From Roseateles_C aquae (lineage in GTDB: Bacteria > Pseudomonadota > Gammaproteobacteria > Burkholderiales > Burkholderiaceae_C), in assembly GCF_032337115.1 (NCBI RefSeq), contig NZ_JAVXZY010000002.1, positions 248,001 through 312,000 of the forward strand: a DNA stretch of 64,000 bases, read 5' to 3'. Shown piece after piece: positions 15,291 through 23,053 of this stretch. Position numbers and translations under genes: made by a program. Under the pieces are notes generated by a model. That model worked only from the letters and a program-made list of their open reading frames with translations. It was not told where the DNA came from and ran no database searches. The stretch's first letter is position 1, and every line of letters starts with the position of its first letter.

Positions 15291-16676
15291 TCAATCATCG
15301 CTGTCCGCATCAGCATTGCGCTGCCGCAAGTCGCGCAGCCGCTCACCGATACGCAATTCCAGCCCACGCGGCACCGGCTCATAGAACTGCTGCCCCTGCA
15401 GACCATCGGGCAGGTACTGTTCTCCGGCAACAAAACCATCGGGATGCTCGTGGGCATAGCGATAGTCCCGACCATAGCCCAGATCCTTCATCAAGTGGGT
15501 AGGAGCGTTGCGCAGATGCAAGGGCACCGGGCGGCTGCCATCCTGCTTGACCAGGGCCCGAACCGTCTTGTAGGCGCTGTAGACCGCATTCGACTTGGGC
15601 GCCACGGCCAGGTAGACGACGGCCTGGGCCAGCGTCAACTCCCCTTCCGGCGAGCCCAGGCGCTCATAGGTTTCGGCCGCATCCAGGCACAGGCGCAATG
15701 CCCGCGGATCGGCCAGACCGATATCTTCGCTGGCCATGCGGATCAGGCGGCGGCTGATGTAGCGGGCGTCAACGCCGCCATCGAGCATGCGCGCAAACCA
15801 GTACAGCGCCGCATCAGGATCGGAGCCGCGCACCGACTTGTGCAGCGCCGAGATGACGTCGTAAAACTGCTCGCCGCCCTTGTCATAGCGGCGCAGTTGC
15901 TCGCCCAGCGCGCGCTCCAGCGCCGCCTCGTCGATCTCGGCCGCGCCCTTGGGGGCCAGCGCCGCAGCGGTGTCCACCGCATTGAGCAGCCGGCGCGCAT
16001 CGCCATCGGCATAGGCGGCCAGCCGTTTGGCCGCGGCTGCACTGAAGGGCGGGCAGCCCAGCGCCTGTTGACCACGTGCGACCAGATCAAGCAACTCGGC
16101 CTCGTCCAGCGCCTTCAACACATGAACCGTGGCTCGCGACAGCAGCGCCGAGTTGACCTCGAAGGACGGGTTCTCGGTCGTCGCGCCGATGAAGGTGAAC
16201 AGCCCCGACTCGACATGGGGCAGAAACGCGTCCTGCTGCGATTTGTTGAAGCGATGCACCTCGTCGACAAACACAACGGTGCGCCGCCCCTGCGCCTGCG
16301 CCGCCAGCGCACGATCGACCGCCTCGCGGATCTCCTTCACACCGCCCAGCACCGCCGAGATGGTGATGAATTGGGCGTCGAAGGCCTGCGTGAGCAGCCG
16401 CGCCAAGGTCGTCTTGCCGACGCCGGGCGGGCCCCAGAGGATCATCGAGTGCAGCCGGCCGGTCTCGAAGGCCACGCGCAGCGGCATGCCCTCACCCAGC
16501 AGCTGGCGCTGGCCGATCACATCGGCCAGCTGCATCGGCCGCAGCCGCTCAGCCAGCGGCTGGGCGCTGCCGACCAGGGCGCTGCGCTTGCCCGCGCCGG
16601 CACTGGCGCCGGCACTTGGCGGCGTACCGGCTGGCTCAGCCGGACTCGACCATTCGGGAAACAAGGACTCAGTCAT
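15291..16676 (-). CDS. rarA: Replication-associated recombination protein A (AAA+ ATPase)
   Basis: 461 residues; clamp-loader-like AAA+ ATPase (MgsA/RarA) acting at stalled replication forks. The N-terminus carries LAERLRPMQLADVIGQRQLLG, Walker A GPPGVGKTTLARL and the Walker B/sensor segment VVFVDEVHRFNKSQQDAFLPHVE, with GATTENPSFEVNSALLSR after it. The C-terminal part has the MgsA helical segment RGSDPDAALYWFARML and the RFA-like tail. The ATG at 16676 (MTESLF) is preferred over a GTG two codons upstream. Third gene of ftsK-lolA-rarA, 33 bp after lolA. Confidence 0.96.
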   Translation of the reverse strand: MTESLFPEWSSPAEPAGTPPSAGASAGAGKRSALVGSAQPLAERLRPMQLADVIGQRQLLGEGMPLRVAFETGRLHSMILWGPPGVGKTTLARLLTQAFDAQFITISAVLGGVKEIREAVDRALAAQAQGRRTVVFVDEVHRFNKSQQDAFLPHVESGLFTFIGATTENPSFEVNSALLSRATVHVLKALDEAELLDLVARGQQALGCPPFSAAAAKRLAAYADGDARRLLNAVDTAAALAPKGAAEIDEAALERALGEQLRRYDKGGEQFYDVISALHKSVRGSDPDAALYWFARMLDGGVDARYISRRLIRMASEDIGLADPRALRLCLDAAETYERLGSPEGELTLAQAVVYLAVAPKSNAVYSAYKTVRALVKQDGSRPVPLHLRNAPTHLMKDLGYGRDYRYAHEHPDGFVAGEQYLPDGLQGQQFYEPVPRGLELRIGERLRDLRQRNADADSDD

Positions 16677-16709
16677 GCGCACGACACGGCCGGATCACGG
16701 CTGTGGCCT

Positions 16710-17315
16710 TCATTGCTCCAGCAGATCCGCCCCCTTGGGCAGCTCGAAGCGGAAATGCTCGGCCGGCAGCGGCACATTGAACTGGGCCGCGCTGAACTGC
16801 AGCAGCGAGCGCTGGCCAAAGCTGTCAAGAATCTCGATGGCCGCCAAGTCCTTACCCTTGAAGCCAACGCGCAGGTTCTGCACATTGCCCTCAGCCTGGC
16901 GCGGCGTGGCCAGCACCCAGTCCAGACCGCCCTCGGCCGGCTGGGCCTTGAGTACGAAATCGCGCGCCATCGTGCCGCCGGCCAGCAACGCGGCCGGCGT
17001 CGAGCCCAGCGCCTGGGCCAGCTTGCGCGAGCTGGCCTGCATCAGGCCGGGGTCATAGATCCAGACCTTCTCGCCATCACCGACGATCAGCTGCTCGGCC
17101 GGCTTGGCATAGACAAAGCGAAACTGGTTGGGGCGCTGGAACTCGAAGCTGCCAGTGATGCTTTTCTTGCGCTGACCGTCGGCCGTGCTGACCGTCTGCA
17201 CAAAGTTCGCCCGACCGCTCTTCACCTCGCGCAGGAAGTCGTTCAGGGCCTGCACGCCATCGGCCTGCACGGCCGTGGTGGCAAAGGCGCACAGCAGCGC
17301 CGCAATCCGCAACAT
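16710..17315 (-). CDS. lolA: Outer-membrane lipoprotein carrier protein LolA
   Basis: About 201 residues, with a signal peptide cut after AVQA. Periplasmic chaperone that carries lipoproteins from the LolCDE complex to LolB. Recognisable blocks are LNDFLREVKSGRANFVQTV and GSFEFQRPNQFRFVY, then VGDGEKVWIYDPGLMQAS. Three ATGs in a row open the gene (17321, 17318, 17315). AGGA lies 0, 3 and 6 bases from them, favouring the third. The first ATG overlaps the ftsK stop as ATGA, so translation is coupled. Confidence 0.94.
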   Translation of the reverse strand: MLRIAALLCAFATTAVQADGVQALNDFLREVKSGRANFVQTVSTADGQRKKSITGSFEFQRPNQFRFVYAKPAEQLIVGDGEKVWIYDPGLMQASSRKLAQALGSTPAALLAGGTMARDFVLKAQPAEGGLDWVLATPRQAEGNVQNLRVGFKGKDLAAIEILDSFGQRSLLQFSAAQFNVPLPAEHFRFELPKGADLLEQ

Positions 17316-17317
17316 CA

Positions 17318-19696
17318 TCATTCCTCGCGCTTGGGCAACAGCAGATCGCGGTTGCCATTGGTGGCCATGGCCGAAACCAGGCCGGACTTTTCCATTTGCT
17401 CCAGCAGCCGCGCCGCCCGGTTGTAGCCGATGCGCAGATGGCGCTGCACCAGCGAGATCGACGCGCGCCGGTGCTGCAGCACCACGGCCACCGCCTGGTC
17501 GTACATCGGGTCGGCTTCGGTGCCCTGGCCATTGGCCTCGCCGCCGGCACCGCCCTCGCCGCCTTCGGCGTCCAGCACGCCACCTTCGAGAATGCCCTCG
17601 ATGTAGTTGGGCTCGCCGCCCTGGTCCTTCAGGTACTGGACGACGCGGTGCACCTCCTCGTCGCTGACAAATGCGCCATGCACCCGCACCGGCAGGCCGG
17701 TGCCCGAGGCCATATAAAGCATGTCACCCATGCCCAGCAGCGCCTCGGCGCCCATCTGGTCAAGGATGGTGCGACTGTCAATCTTGGAGCTGACCTGGAA
17801 GGACAGGCGCGTCGGGATATTGGCCTTGATCAGGCCGGTGATCACATCCACCGAGGGGCGCTGCGTGGCCAGGATCAGGTGGATGCCGGCGGCACGCGCC
17901 TTTTGCGCCAGACGGGCAATCAATTCCTCGATCTTCTTGCCGACGACCATCATCAGGTCGGCCAGCTCGTCAATAACCACCACGATGTGCGGCAGCCGTT
18001 CCAGCGGCTCGGGCTGTTCGGGCGTCAGGCTGAAGGGATTGCCGATCTTCTCGCCGCGCTCGTCGGCCTCGACGATCTTCTTGTTGTAGCCGGCCAGATT
18101 GCGCACGCCCATCTTGGACATCAGCTTGTAGCGCCGCTCCATCTCGCCGACACACCAGTTCAGCGCGTTGCCGGCCTGCTTCATGTCGGTGACCACCGGC
18201 GCCAGCAGGTGCGGAATGCCCTCGTAGACGCTCATTTCCAGCATCTTGGGGTCGATCATGATCAGCCGCACATCACGGGCTTCGGCCTTGTAGAGCAGCG
18301 ACAGAATCATCGCGTTGATACCGACCGACTTGCCTGAGCCGGTCGTGCCCGCCACCAAGCAATGCGGCATCTTGGCCAGATCGGCAACCACGGGCGCGCC
18401 GATGATGTCCTTGCCCAGCGCCATCGTCAGCATCGAGGGCGCATCGGCATAGACCTGCGACCCGAGGATTTCCGACAGGCGGATGGTCTGGCGTCGCGCA
18501 TTCGGCAACTCCAGCGCCATATAGTTCTTGCCGGGAATGGTCTCGACGACCCGGATGCTGATCAGGCTCAGCGAGCGCGCCAGATCCTTGGCCAGATTGA
18601 CGATCTGCGAGCCCTTGACGCCGGTGGCCGGTTCGATCTCGTAGCGCGTGATCACCGGGCCTGGCGAGGCGGCCACCACGCGCACCTCGACGCCAAAGTC
18701 GCGCAGCTTTTTCTCGATCATCCGGCTGGTCATCTCCAGCGACTCCGGCGTCACCGTCTCGATACGCGGCGGTGCGGCGTCAAGCAGATCGACCTGCGGC
18801 AGCTTGGTATCGGCCAATTCGGTGAACAGTGTGCTCTGGCGCTCCTTGGCCACCCGGGTGGACTTGGGCACATCGACGACCGGCGCCTCGATGACGATGG
18901 GCACATGCTCCTCGACCACCTGACGTTCCACCTCGACGACCTGCTCGCGCTCGCGCTTGGCCACCTTGCCAACCCGCTTGTCTTCGGCAATCTCCAGCCG
19001 CTCGACGCGGCGATGGCGCAGGCCCTCGACCCAGGTGCCGATCAGCTCGGCCAGGCGCAGCCAGGAGAATTGCAGCGTCACACCCATGCCCAGCACCAGG
19101 AGCGCGATCCAGACCACGCCGGAGCCGGCAAAGCCCAGCATCTTCATGCTCCAGGGGCCGAGCAGATAGCCGAGCACGCCGCCGGCATGGCCGCCGGGCA
19201 GACGCTGCTCCCAGCCATACAGGCGCGACCACTCCAGCGCACAGCTGGCACACATCAGCAAGACCAGACCGGCCCACCAGACCGAGCGGCGGCGCCAGAT
19301 CGGCTGCAGCGACAGTGCCGGCATTTCACTACGCAGCAGCCCGGCCAGGCTGCCCAGCCACAGGCGCGCCAGGCTCAGCACCAGCCACCAGCAGGAGTAG
19401 CCAAAGGCGAAAAGGAGCAGATCGGACACCCAGGCGCCAACCGCGCCAACGCGGTTGTGCTGCAGCTCATGGGCGCCGGAGCTGGAAAAGCCGGCATCGC
19501 CACCGTCGTGGCTGATCAGCGCCAGCACGAGCAGGCACCAGAGCAGACCCGAGATCGTCAGCCACAGCGGCGTGCGCAGCGGGCCGGGGTGGTCGGGCTC
19601 GGGTGCGGCGGCCTTGCGGGTGCCGCGCTTGTGGACCTTGCTGTCGCCGGTCGTGGCGCCATCGCCACCCAGCAATGAACCGAGAGGAAAACTCAT
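17318..19696 (-). CDS. ftsK: DNA translocase FtsK
   Basis: About 792 residues. Four N-terminal membrane helices (between about residues 45 and 195) anchor it at the division septum. A charged linker follows, shorter than in E. coli. The motor has a RecA-like ATPase (Walker A GTTGSGKSVGINAMI; Walker B LIMIDPKMLEMSVYEG). The C-terminal gamma winged helix (QAVAVVLQHRRASISLVQRHLRIGYNRA and after) reads KOPS and contacts XerD. It resolves chromosome dimers at division. ATG at 19696 is used; one at 19723 would add nine residues, and neither has a well-placed Shine-Dalgarno. The stop overlaps lolA. Confidence 0.95.
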   Translation of the reverse strand: MSFPLGSLLGGDGATTGDSKVHKRGTRKAAAPEPDHPGPLRTPLWLTISGLLWCLLVLALISHDGGDAGFSSSGAHELQHNRVGAVGAWVSDLLLFAFGYSCWWLVLSLARLWLGSLAGLLRSEMPALSLQPIWRRRSVWWAGLVLLMCASCALEWSRLYGWEQRLPGGHAGGVLGYLLGPWSMKMLGFAGSGVVWIALLVLGMGVTLQFSWLRLAELIGTWVEGLRHRRVERLEIAEDKRVGKVAKREREQVVEVERQVVEEHVPIVIEAPVVDVPKSTRVAKERQSTLFTELADTKLPQVDLLDAAPPRIETVTPESLEMTSRMIEKKLRDFGVEVRVVAASPGPVITRYEIEPATGVKGSQIVNLAKDLARSLSLISIRVVETIPGKNYMALELPNARRQTIRLSEILGSQVYADAPSMLTMALGKDIIGAPVVADLAKMPHCLVAGTTGSGKSVGINAMILSLLYKAEARDVRLIMIDPKMLEMSVYEGIPHLLAPVVTDMKQAGNALNWCVGEMERRYKLMSKMGVRNLAGYNKKIVEADERGEKIGNPFSLTPEQPEPLERLPHIVVVIDELADLMMVVGKKIEELIARLAQKARAAGIHLILATQRPSVDVITGLIKANIPTRLSFQVSSKIDSRTILDQMGAEALLGMGDMLYMASGTGLPVRVHGAFVSDEEVHRVVQYLKDQGGEPNYIEGILEGGVLDAEGGEGGAGGEANGQGTEADPMYDQAVAVVLQHRRASISLVQRHLRIGYNRAARLLEQMEKSGLVSAMATNGNRDLLLPKREE

Positions 19697-19748
19697 GCCC
19701 TCATTGTGGCCCAGGAATGGCATGGCGCCGCCCGGGCCGGGCAGGCGT

Positions 19749-20414
19749 TCAGTCGTGCAGGCGTTCCTTGATGACGACCGAACCGTTCTCCAGTGTCTCG
19801 ATGACGCCGCGATCTTCCAGATCCTTCATCACCCGGCTGACCATCTCGCGTGAAGCGCCGACGACCTTGGCCATGTCCTGGCGCGAGACCTTGCCGCGGA
19901 TGATCTTCAAGCCCTTTTCTTCTTCGGACATATCGAGCAGCGTGCGGGCCACGCGGCCATAGACATCCAGCAGGGCCAGCGACTCGATCTGGCGATCGGC
20001 ATTGCGCAACCGGGCGACCAGCCCGCGCAGGATGGCGTAGGACAGGCTGCTGCTCTCCGGCAGGCAGCGCGAGAACTCGATGCGGCCCAGCACCAGCATG
20101 TCCGTCTGCACCTCGGCGCGCACGGTGGCCGAATGCGGCTCGCCGTCGATCAGACTCATCTCGCCGACGTAGTCGCCGGGCTGCAACACGGCCAGGATGA
20201 CCTCACGGCCACGGGTATCGGCAGTCAGCACGCGGGCACGGCCGTTGAGCAGGATGAACAGCGCATTGGACTTGGTGCCCTGCTCGACGATCACTTCACC
20301 GCGCTTGAAGCGGCGCTTGACAACGCTGTCCGCGATCGATTGCGCCTGATCAGTGGTGAGCAAGGAGAACAAGGGCACCCTGCGGATCAGGTCCAGATTG
20401 GACAGCATTGCCAT
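19749..20414 (-). CDS. Crp/Fnr-family transcriptional regulator
   Basis: 221 residues. Cyclic-nucleotide-binding-like beta roll at residues 10-125 (GEVIVEQGTKSNALFILLNGRARV, then LQPGDYVGEMSLIDGEPHSATV), a dimer helix, and a winged helix-turn-helix near the end (VSRQDMAKVVGASREMVSRVM). The cAMP-binding pattern GEMSLIDGEPHSA resembles the E-R-S pocket but with histidine in place of arginine, so the ligand is uncertain. There is no FNR-type cysteine cluster. GGAGG sits 8 bases before the ATG. Divergent from trxB; the shared gap holds a TTG-N9-CAA inverted repeat that could be its own operator. Confidence 0.92.
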   Translation of the reverse strand: MAMLSNLDLIRRVPLFSLLTTDQAQSIADSVVKRRFKRGEVIVEQGTKSNALFILLNGRARVLTADTRGREVILAVLQPGDYVGEMSLIDGEPHSATVRAEVQTDMLVLGRIEFSRCLPESSSLSYAILRGLVARLRNADRQIESLALLDVYGRVARTLLDMSEEEKGLKIIRGKVSRQDMAKVVGASREMVSRVMKDLEDRGVIETLENGSVVIKERLHD

Positions 20415-20472
20415 GAGATCGACCTCCGTTGACTATGGTCTGTTGAAAAGCCGTCAGCGCGCTGTACGGCCT

Positions 20473-20489
20473 CTTGCCTAGAATGCAAG
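20473..20489. promoter_or_regulatory. Inverted repeat between the Crp/Fnr gene and trxB
   Basis: CTTGC and GCAAG flank a 7-base centre. It looks like the TTG...CAA sites of the Crp/Fnr family but the spacing is one base longer than a standard FNR box. Its centre holds TAGAAT, which could be a -10 for trxB, though no -35 at proper distance is seen. Confidence 0.35.
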
Positions 20490-20588
20490 TTATTGTGCCA
20501 ATTAAGTCACGTGCATCCATAGGGTAATGGCCGAATAAGCGGCAGCGTCGCCGCTTGTTTGCCCGCCCAGCAACCCCATATCACCCCC

Positions 20589-21548
20589 ATGAGCGACACC
20601 AACCAACACGCCAAGCTGCTGATCCTGGGTTCCGGCCCGGCCGGCTACACCGCCGCCATCTATGCCGCGCGCGCCAATCTGAACCCGCTGCTGATCACCG
20701 GCATGGCCCAGGGCGGCCAGCTGATGACCACCACCGAAGTCGACAACTGGCCGGCCGATGTGATGGGCGTCCAGGGCCCGGAGCTGATGCAGCGCTTCCA
20801 GGAGCACGCCGAGCGCTTCCAAACCAAGATTCATTTCGACCATATCAACGAGGTCGATTTCTCCAGCCGCCCCTTCAAGCTCAAGGGTGACAGCGGAACC
20901 TACACCTGCGACAGCCTGATCATCGCCACCGGCGCCTCGGCCAAGTACCTCGGCCTGCCCTCGGAAGAAGCCTTTGCCGGCCGCGGTGTCAGCGCCTGCG
21001 CCACCTGCGATGGTTTCTTCTACCGCGGCCAGGAAGTCTGTGTCATTGGTGGCGGCAACACCGCCGTCGAAGAAGCGCTGTACCTGTCCAATATCGCCAG
21101 CAAGGTCCATCTGGTCCACCGCCGCGACAAGTTCCGCGCCGAACCCATCCTGGTCGACAAGCTGATGGAAAAAGTGGCCGCCGGCAAGATCGAGCTGCAG
21201 GTCTTCCACACGCTGGATGAGGTGCTGGGCGACCAGAGCGGCGTGACCGGCGTGCGACTGAAGCATGTCGATTCCGGCGCCACGAAGGACATCGCGCTGC
21301 AGGGCTGCTTCATCGCCATCGGCCACCAGCCCAACACCGACATCTTCAAGGGCCAGCTGGAGATGAAGGACGGCTATATCGTCACCCGCAGCGGTCTGAA
21401 CGGCTTTGCCACCATGACCAGCGTGCCCGGCGTGTTTGCCGCCGGCGACGTGCAGGATCATGTCTACCGTCAGGCCATCACCAGCGCCGGCACCGGCTGC
21501 ATGGCCGCCCTGGATGCCCAGCGCTTCCTGGAGCAAAACGAGGGCTGA
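20589..21548 (+). CDS. trxB: Thioredoxin-disulfide reductase
   Basis: 319 residues. FAD enzyme that reduces thioredoxin with NADPH. FAD loop GSGPAGYTAAIYAARA at the N-terminus; redox pair in SACATCDGFF (Cys137, Cys140); NADPH loop VIGGGNTAVEEALYL with the HRRDKFRA motif that selects NADPH; and the C-terminal FAD segment GVFAAGDVQDHVYRQAITSAGTG. ATG at 20589 (MSDTNQ) matches the family N-terminus. Divergent from the Crp/Fnr regulator. Confidence 0.97.
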   Translation: MSDTNQHAKLLILGSGPAGYTAAIYAARANLNPLLITGMAQGGQLMTTTEVDNWPADVMGVQGPELMQRFQEHAERFQTKIHFDHINEVDFSSRPFKLKGDSGTYTCDSLIIATGASAKYLGLPSEEAFAGRGVSACATCDGFFYRGQEVCVIGGGNTAVEEALYLSNIASKVHLVHRRDKFRAEPILVDKLMEKVAAGKIELQVFHTLDEVLGDQSGVTGVRLKHVDSGATKDIALQGCFIAIGHQPNTDIFKGQLEMKDGYIVTRSGLNGFATMTSVPGVFAAGDVQDHVYRQAITSAGTGCMAALDAQRFLEQNEG

Positions 21549-21865
21549 ACTGCCCCTCGGCCCGCCAAGCGGGTCGTGAAGCGATTGAAGCCATCTGGAT
21601 CAGCCTCGCAGCTGGCCCAGACGGCTTTTTTCCGCTATACTCGCAGGCTTGCTTGCTGGATGGACCACGCCCACGGCGGTCAAGCAGGGCGTCCGGAGAT
21701 TCAATTTCCTGATGCGCCCGACGAGACTTCCAAGGGTTTAGCTTGCATATAGTGGTCATGTGGCCGCCTGGCGTGGCCATCACTCGATGTGATGGGCTCG
21801 TTGTTTCGAAAGCGAACGCGGGTGCTTGGGCGGCTGGTTAAACAAATCAAGAACGGAGAAGCGTC
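21549..21865 (+). promoter_or_regulatory. rpmB promoter and long leader
   Basis: A 317-bp stretch without a gene. TATACT at 21636-21641 is a good -10, but the -35 position reads TGGCCC, so it is weak or activated. It would start a leader of about 218 bases before rpmB. The leader includes a perfect hairpin CCATCAC-TCGAT-GTGATGG (21777-21795). A second TATAGT at 21748-21753 has no clear -35. The leader length suggests feedback control of the ribosomal protein operon, but no known regulatory RNA is recognised. Confidence 0.4.
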
Positions 21866-22099
21866 ATGGCACGCGTCTGTCAAGTCACGGGCAAGAAGCC
21901 CATGGTCGGGAACAATGTCTCCCACGCCAACAACAAGACCAAGCGTCGGTTCCTGCCCAATCTGCAGTACCGTCGTTTCTGGCTGGAAACCGAAAACCGT
22001 TGGGTGCGCCTGCGTATCAGCAATGCTGCTCTCCGTCTGATTGACAAGGTCGGCATCGACCAAGTCGTCGCTGATCTGCGCGCCAAGGGCGAGCTCTGA
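21866..22099 (+). CDS. rpmB: 50S ribosomal protein L28
   Basis: 77 residues, basic, full length for L28: MARVCQVTGKKPMVGNNVSHANNKTKR at the N-terminus (cut here after the family's diagnostic part), then RRFWLETENRWVRLRIS and a C-terminal GIDQVVADLRAKG. Cytoplasmic, part of the large ribosomal subunit. GGAG stands 7 bases before the ATG. Forms an operon with rpmG, 29 bp downstream. Confidence 0.97.
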   Translation: MARVCQVTGKKPMVGNNVSHANNKTKRRFLPNLQYRRFWLETENRWVRLRISNAALRLIDKVGIDQVVADLRAKGEL

Positions 22100-22128
22100 T
22101 CATTCGCTGAACATCTAGGAGCATCACC

Positions 22129-22299
22129 ATGGCAAGCAAAGGCGGACGCGAGAAGATCAAGCTGGAATCCACTGCAGGTACCGGCCACTTCTACACCACG
22201 AACAAGAACAAGAAGACGACGCCCGAAAAGCTCGAATTCATGAAGTTCGATCCCAAGGCCCGCAAGCACGTCCTGTACAAGGAAATCAAGCTGAAGTAA
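22129..22299 (+). CDS. rpmG: 50S ribosomal protein L33
   Basis: 56 residues: MASKGGREKIKLESTAGTGH, then FYTTNKNKKTTPEKLEFMKF and a KHVLYKEIKLK tail. This is the complete bacterial L33. It has no CxxC pairs, so it is the zinc-free (C-minus) form. AGGAG lies 9 bases before the ATG. It follows rpmB by 29 bp and ends before a strong bidirectional terminator. The rpmB-rpmG pairing is standard in proteobacteria. Confidence 0.97.
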   Translation: MASKGGREKIKLESTAGTGHFYTTNKNKKTTPEKLEFMKFDPKARKHVLYKEIKLK

Positions 22300-22320
22300 T
22301 TCGGCTGTGCTTCGAGCAAT

Positions 22321-22354
22321 AAAAAACCGCCTGGCGTGCCGAGGCGGTTTTTTT
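22321..22354 (+). terminator. Bidirectional terminator after rpmG
   Basis: AACCGCCT/AGGCGGTT stem, 9-base loop, with six A before and seven T after. It serves rpmB-rpmG and, on the other strand, the DUF3016 gene that ends at 22395. Confidence 0.9.
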
Positions 22355-22394
22355 ATGGCTGACCGGGCTCCAAAGCCCGGCTGGCCTCACTGAC

Positions 22395-22913
22395 TTACAG
22401 ACTGCTGCGTCGATCGGCAGCAAACTCGCTGGCAAACCAGCGGTCAATCATCTGCTTCTCGTACTGCAGGGCGCCGCTGTAACGACCGGAGAGCCGCTGC
22501 AAGTAGTCCATTTCCGAGAGTTCCGTCGTCGCTTCCTTGAGCACCGTGCCGGCCTCGTCACGCAGCACATAGTGCAGCTTCATCGATGGCCAACTGACCT
22601 GGCGCAGCACCCGCACCTCTTCCATCCGGTGCCTGAACAGCGGCTCGACTTCACCGGCCAGATTCACCTGCAGCACTTCGATGCTGAGCTTTTGGGTCGC
22701 CGGCAACGCCGATTCCGCCGCCTTTTCCAGATGCGCCTTCAGGCCAGCCAAGGCCTCGTCGCGATCACGGGAAGAGCGGCCGATGTCGGCATAGCCATCC
22801 GGGGCGACAAAGGTAACTTCAGCGCTGGCCGCCCAGGCGGGGACCGCACAGGCCGTCAATACAGCGGCAAGAACCAGGGCATGACGGCCAATTTGCTTGA
22901 TCGACTTCATCAT
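22395..22913 (-). CDS. DUF3016 domain secreted protein
   Basis: 172 residues with a signal peptide (hydrophobic stretch to about residue 29, likely cut after AWA). The mature part matches the DUF3016 pattern: an early V-T-F-V-x-P-x-x-Y-x-D-I block, RDRDEALAGLKAHLEK, LSIEVLQVNLAGEVEP, VRVLRQVSWPSMKLHY and the closing LQYEKQMIDRWFASEF. No function is known for the family; likely periplasmic. GGAGG lies 5 bases before the first ATG (a second ATG follows directly). Single gene, convergent with rpmG. Confidence 0.85.
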   Translation of the reverse strand: MMKSIKQIGRHALVLAAVLTACAVPAWAASAEVTFVAPDGYADIGRSSRDRDEALAGLKAHLEKAAESALPATQKLSIEVLQVNLAGEVEPLFRHRMEEVRVLRQVSWPSMKLHYVLRDEAGTVLKEATTELSEMDYLQRLSGRYSGALQYEKQMIDRWFASEFAADRRSSL

Positions 22914-22966
22914 TCAATCCTCCATCTGCTTGCTGAACACAGATGAAGTATAGGAAGCAGCGATGC

Positions 22967-22993
22967 AAAAAGGCGCCCCGCAGGGCGCCCTTT
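22967..22993 (-). terminator. Terminator after the fatty acid desaturase gene
   Basis: GGCGCCC-CGCA-GGGCGCC stem; on the minus strand it is followed by CTTTTTG. It lies 60 bases beyond the desaturase stop and before the DUF3016 gene. Confidence 0.75.
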
Positions 22994-23053
22994 ACCGTTT
23001 CATTACGCGGCCGTCAAAGACTGTCATCAAGCCCGTTCAGAATCGATACAGAC

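Noticed and set aside
15444..17426. A 660-codon plus-strand open frame opposite rarA and lolA
   Set aside because: Covers two genuine genes with clear motifs; the composition is that of an antisense shadow.
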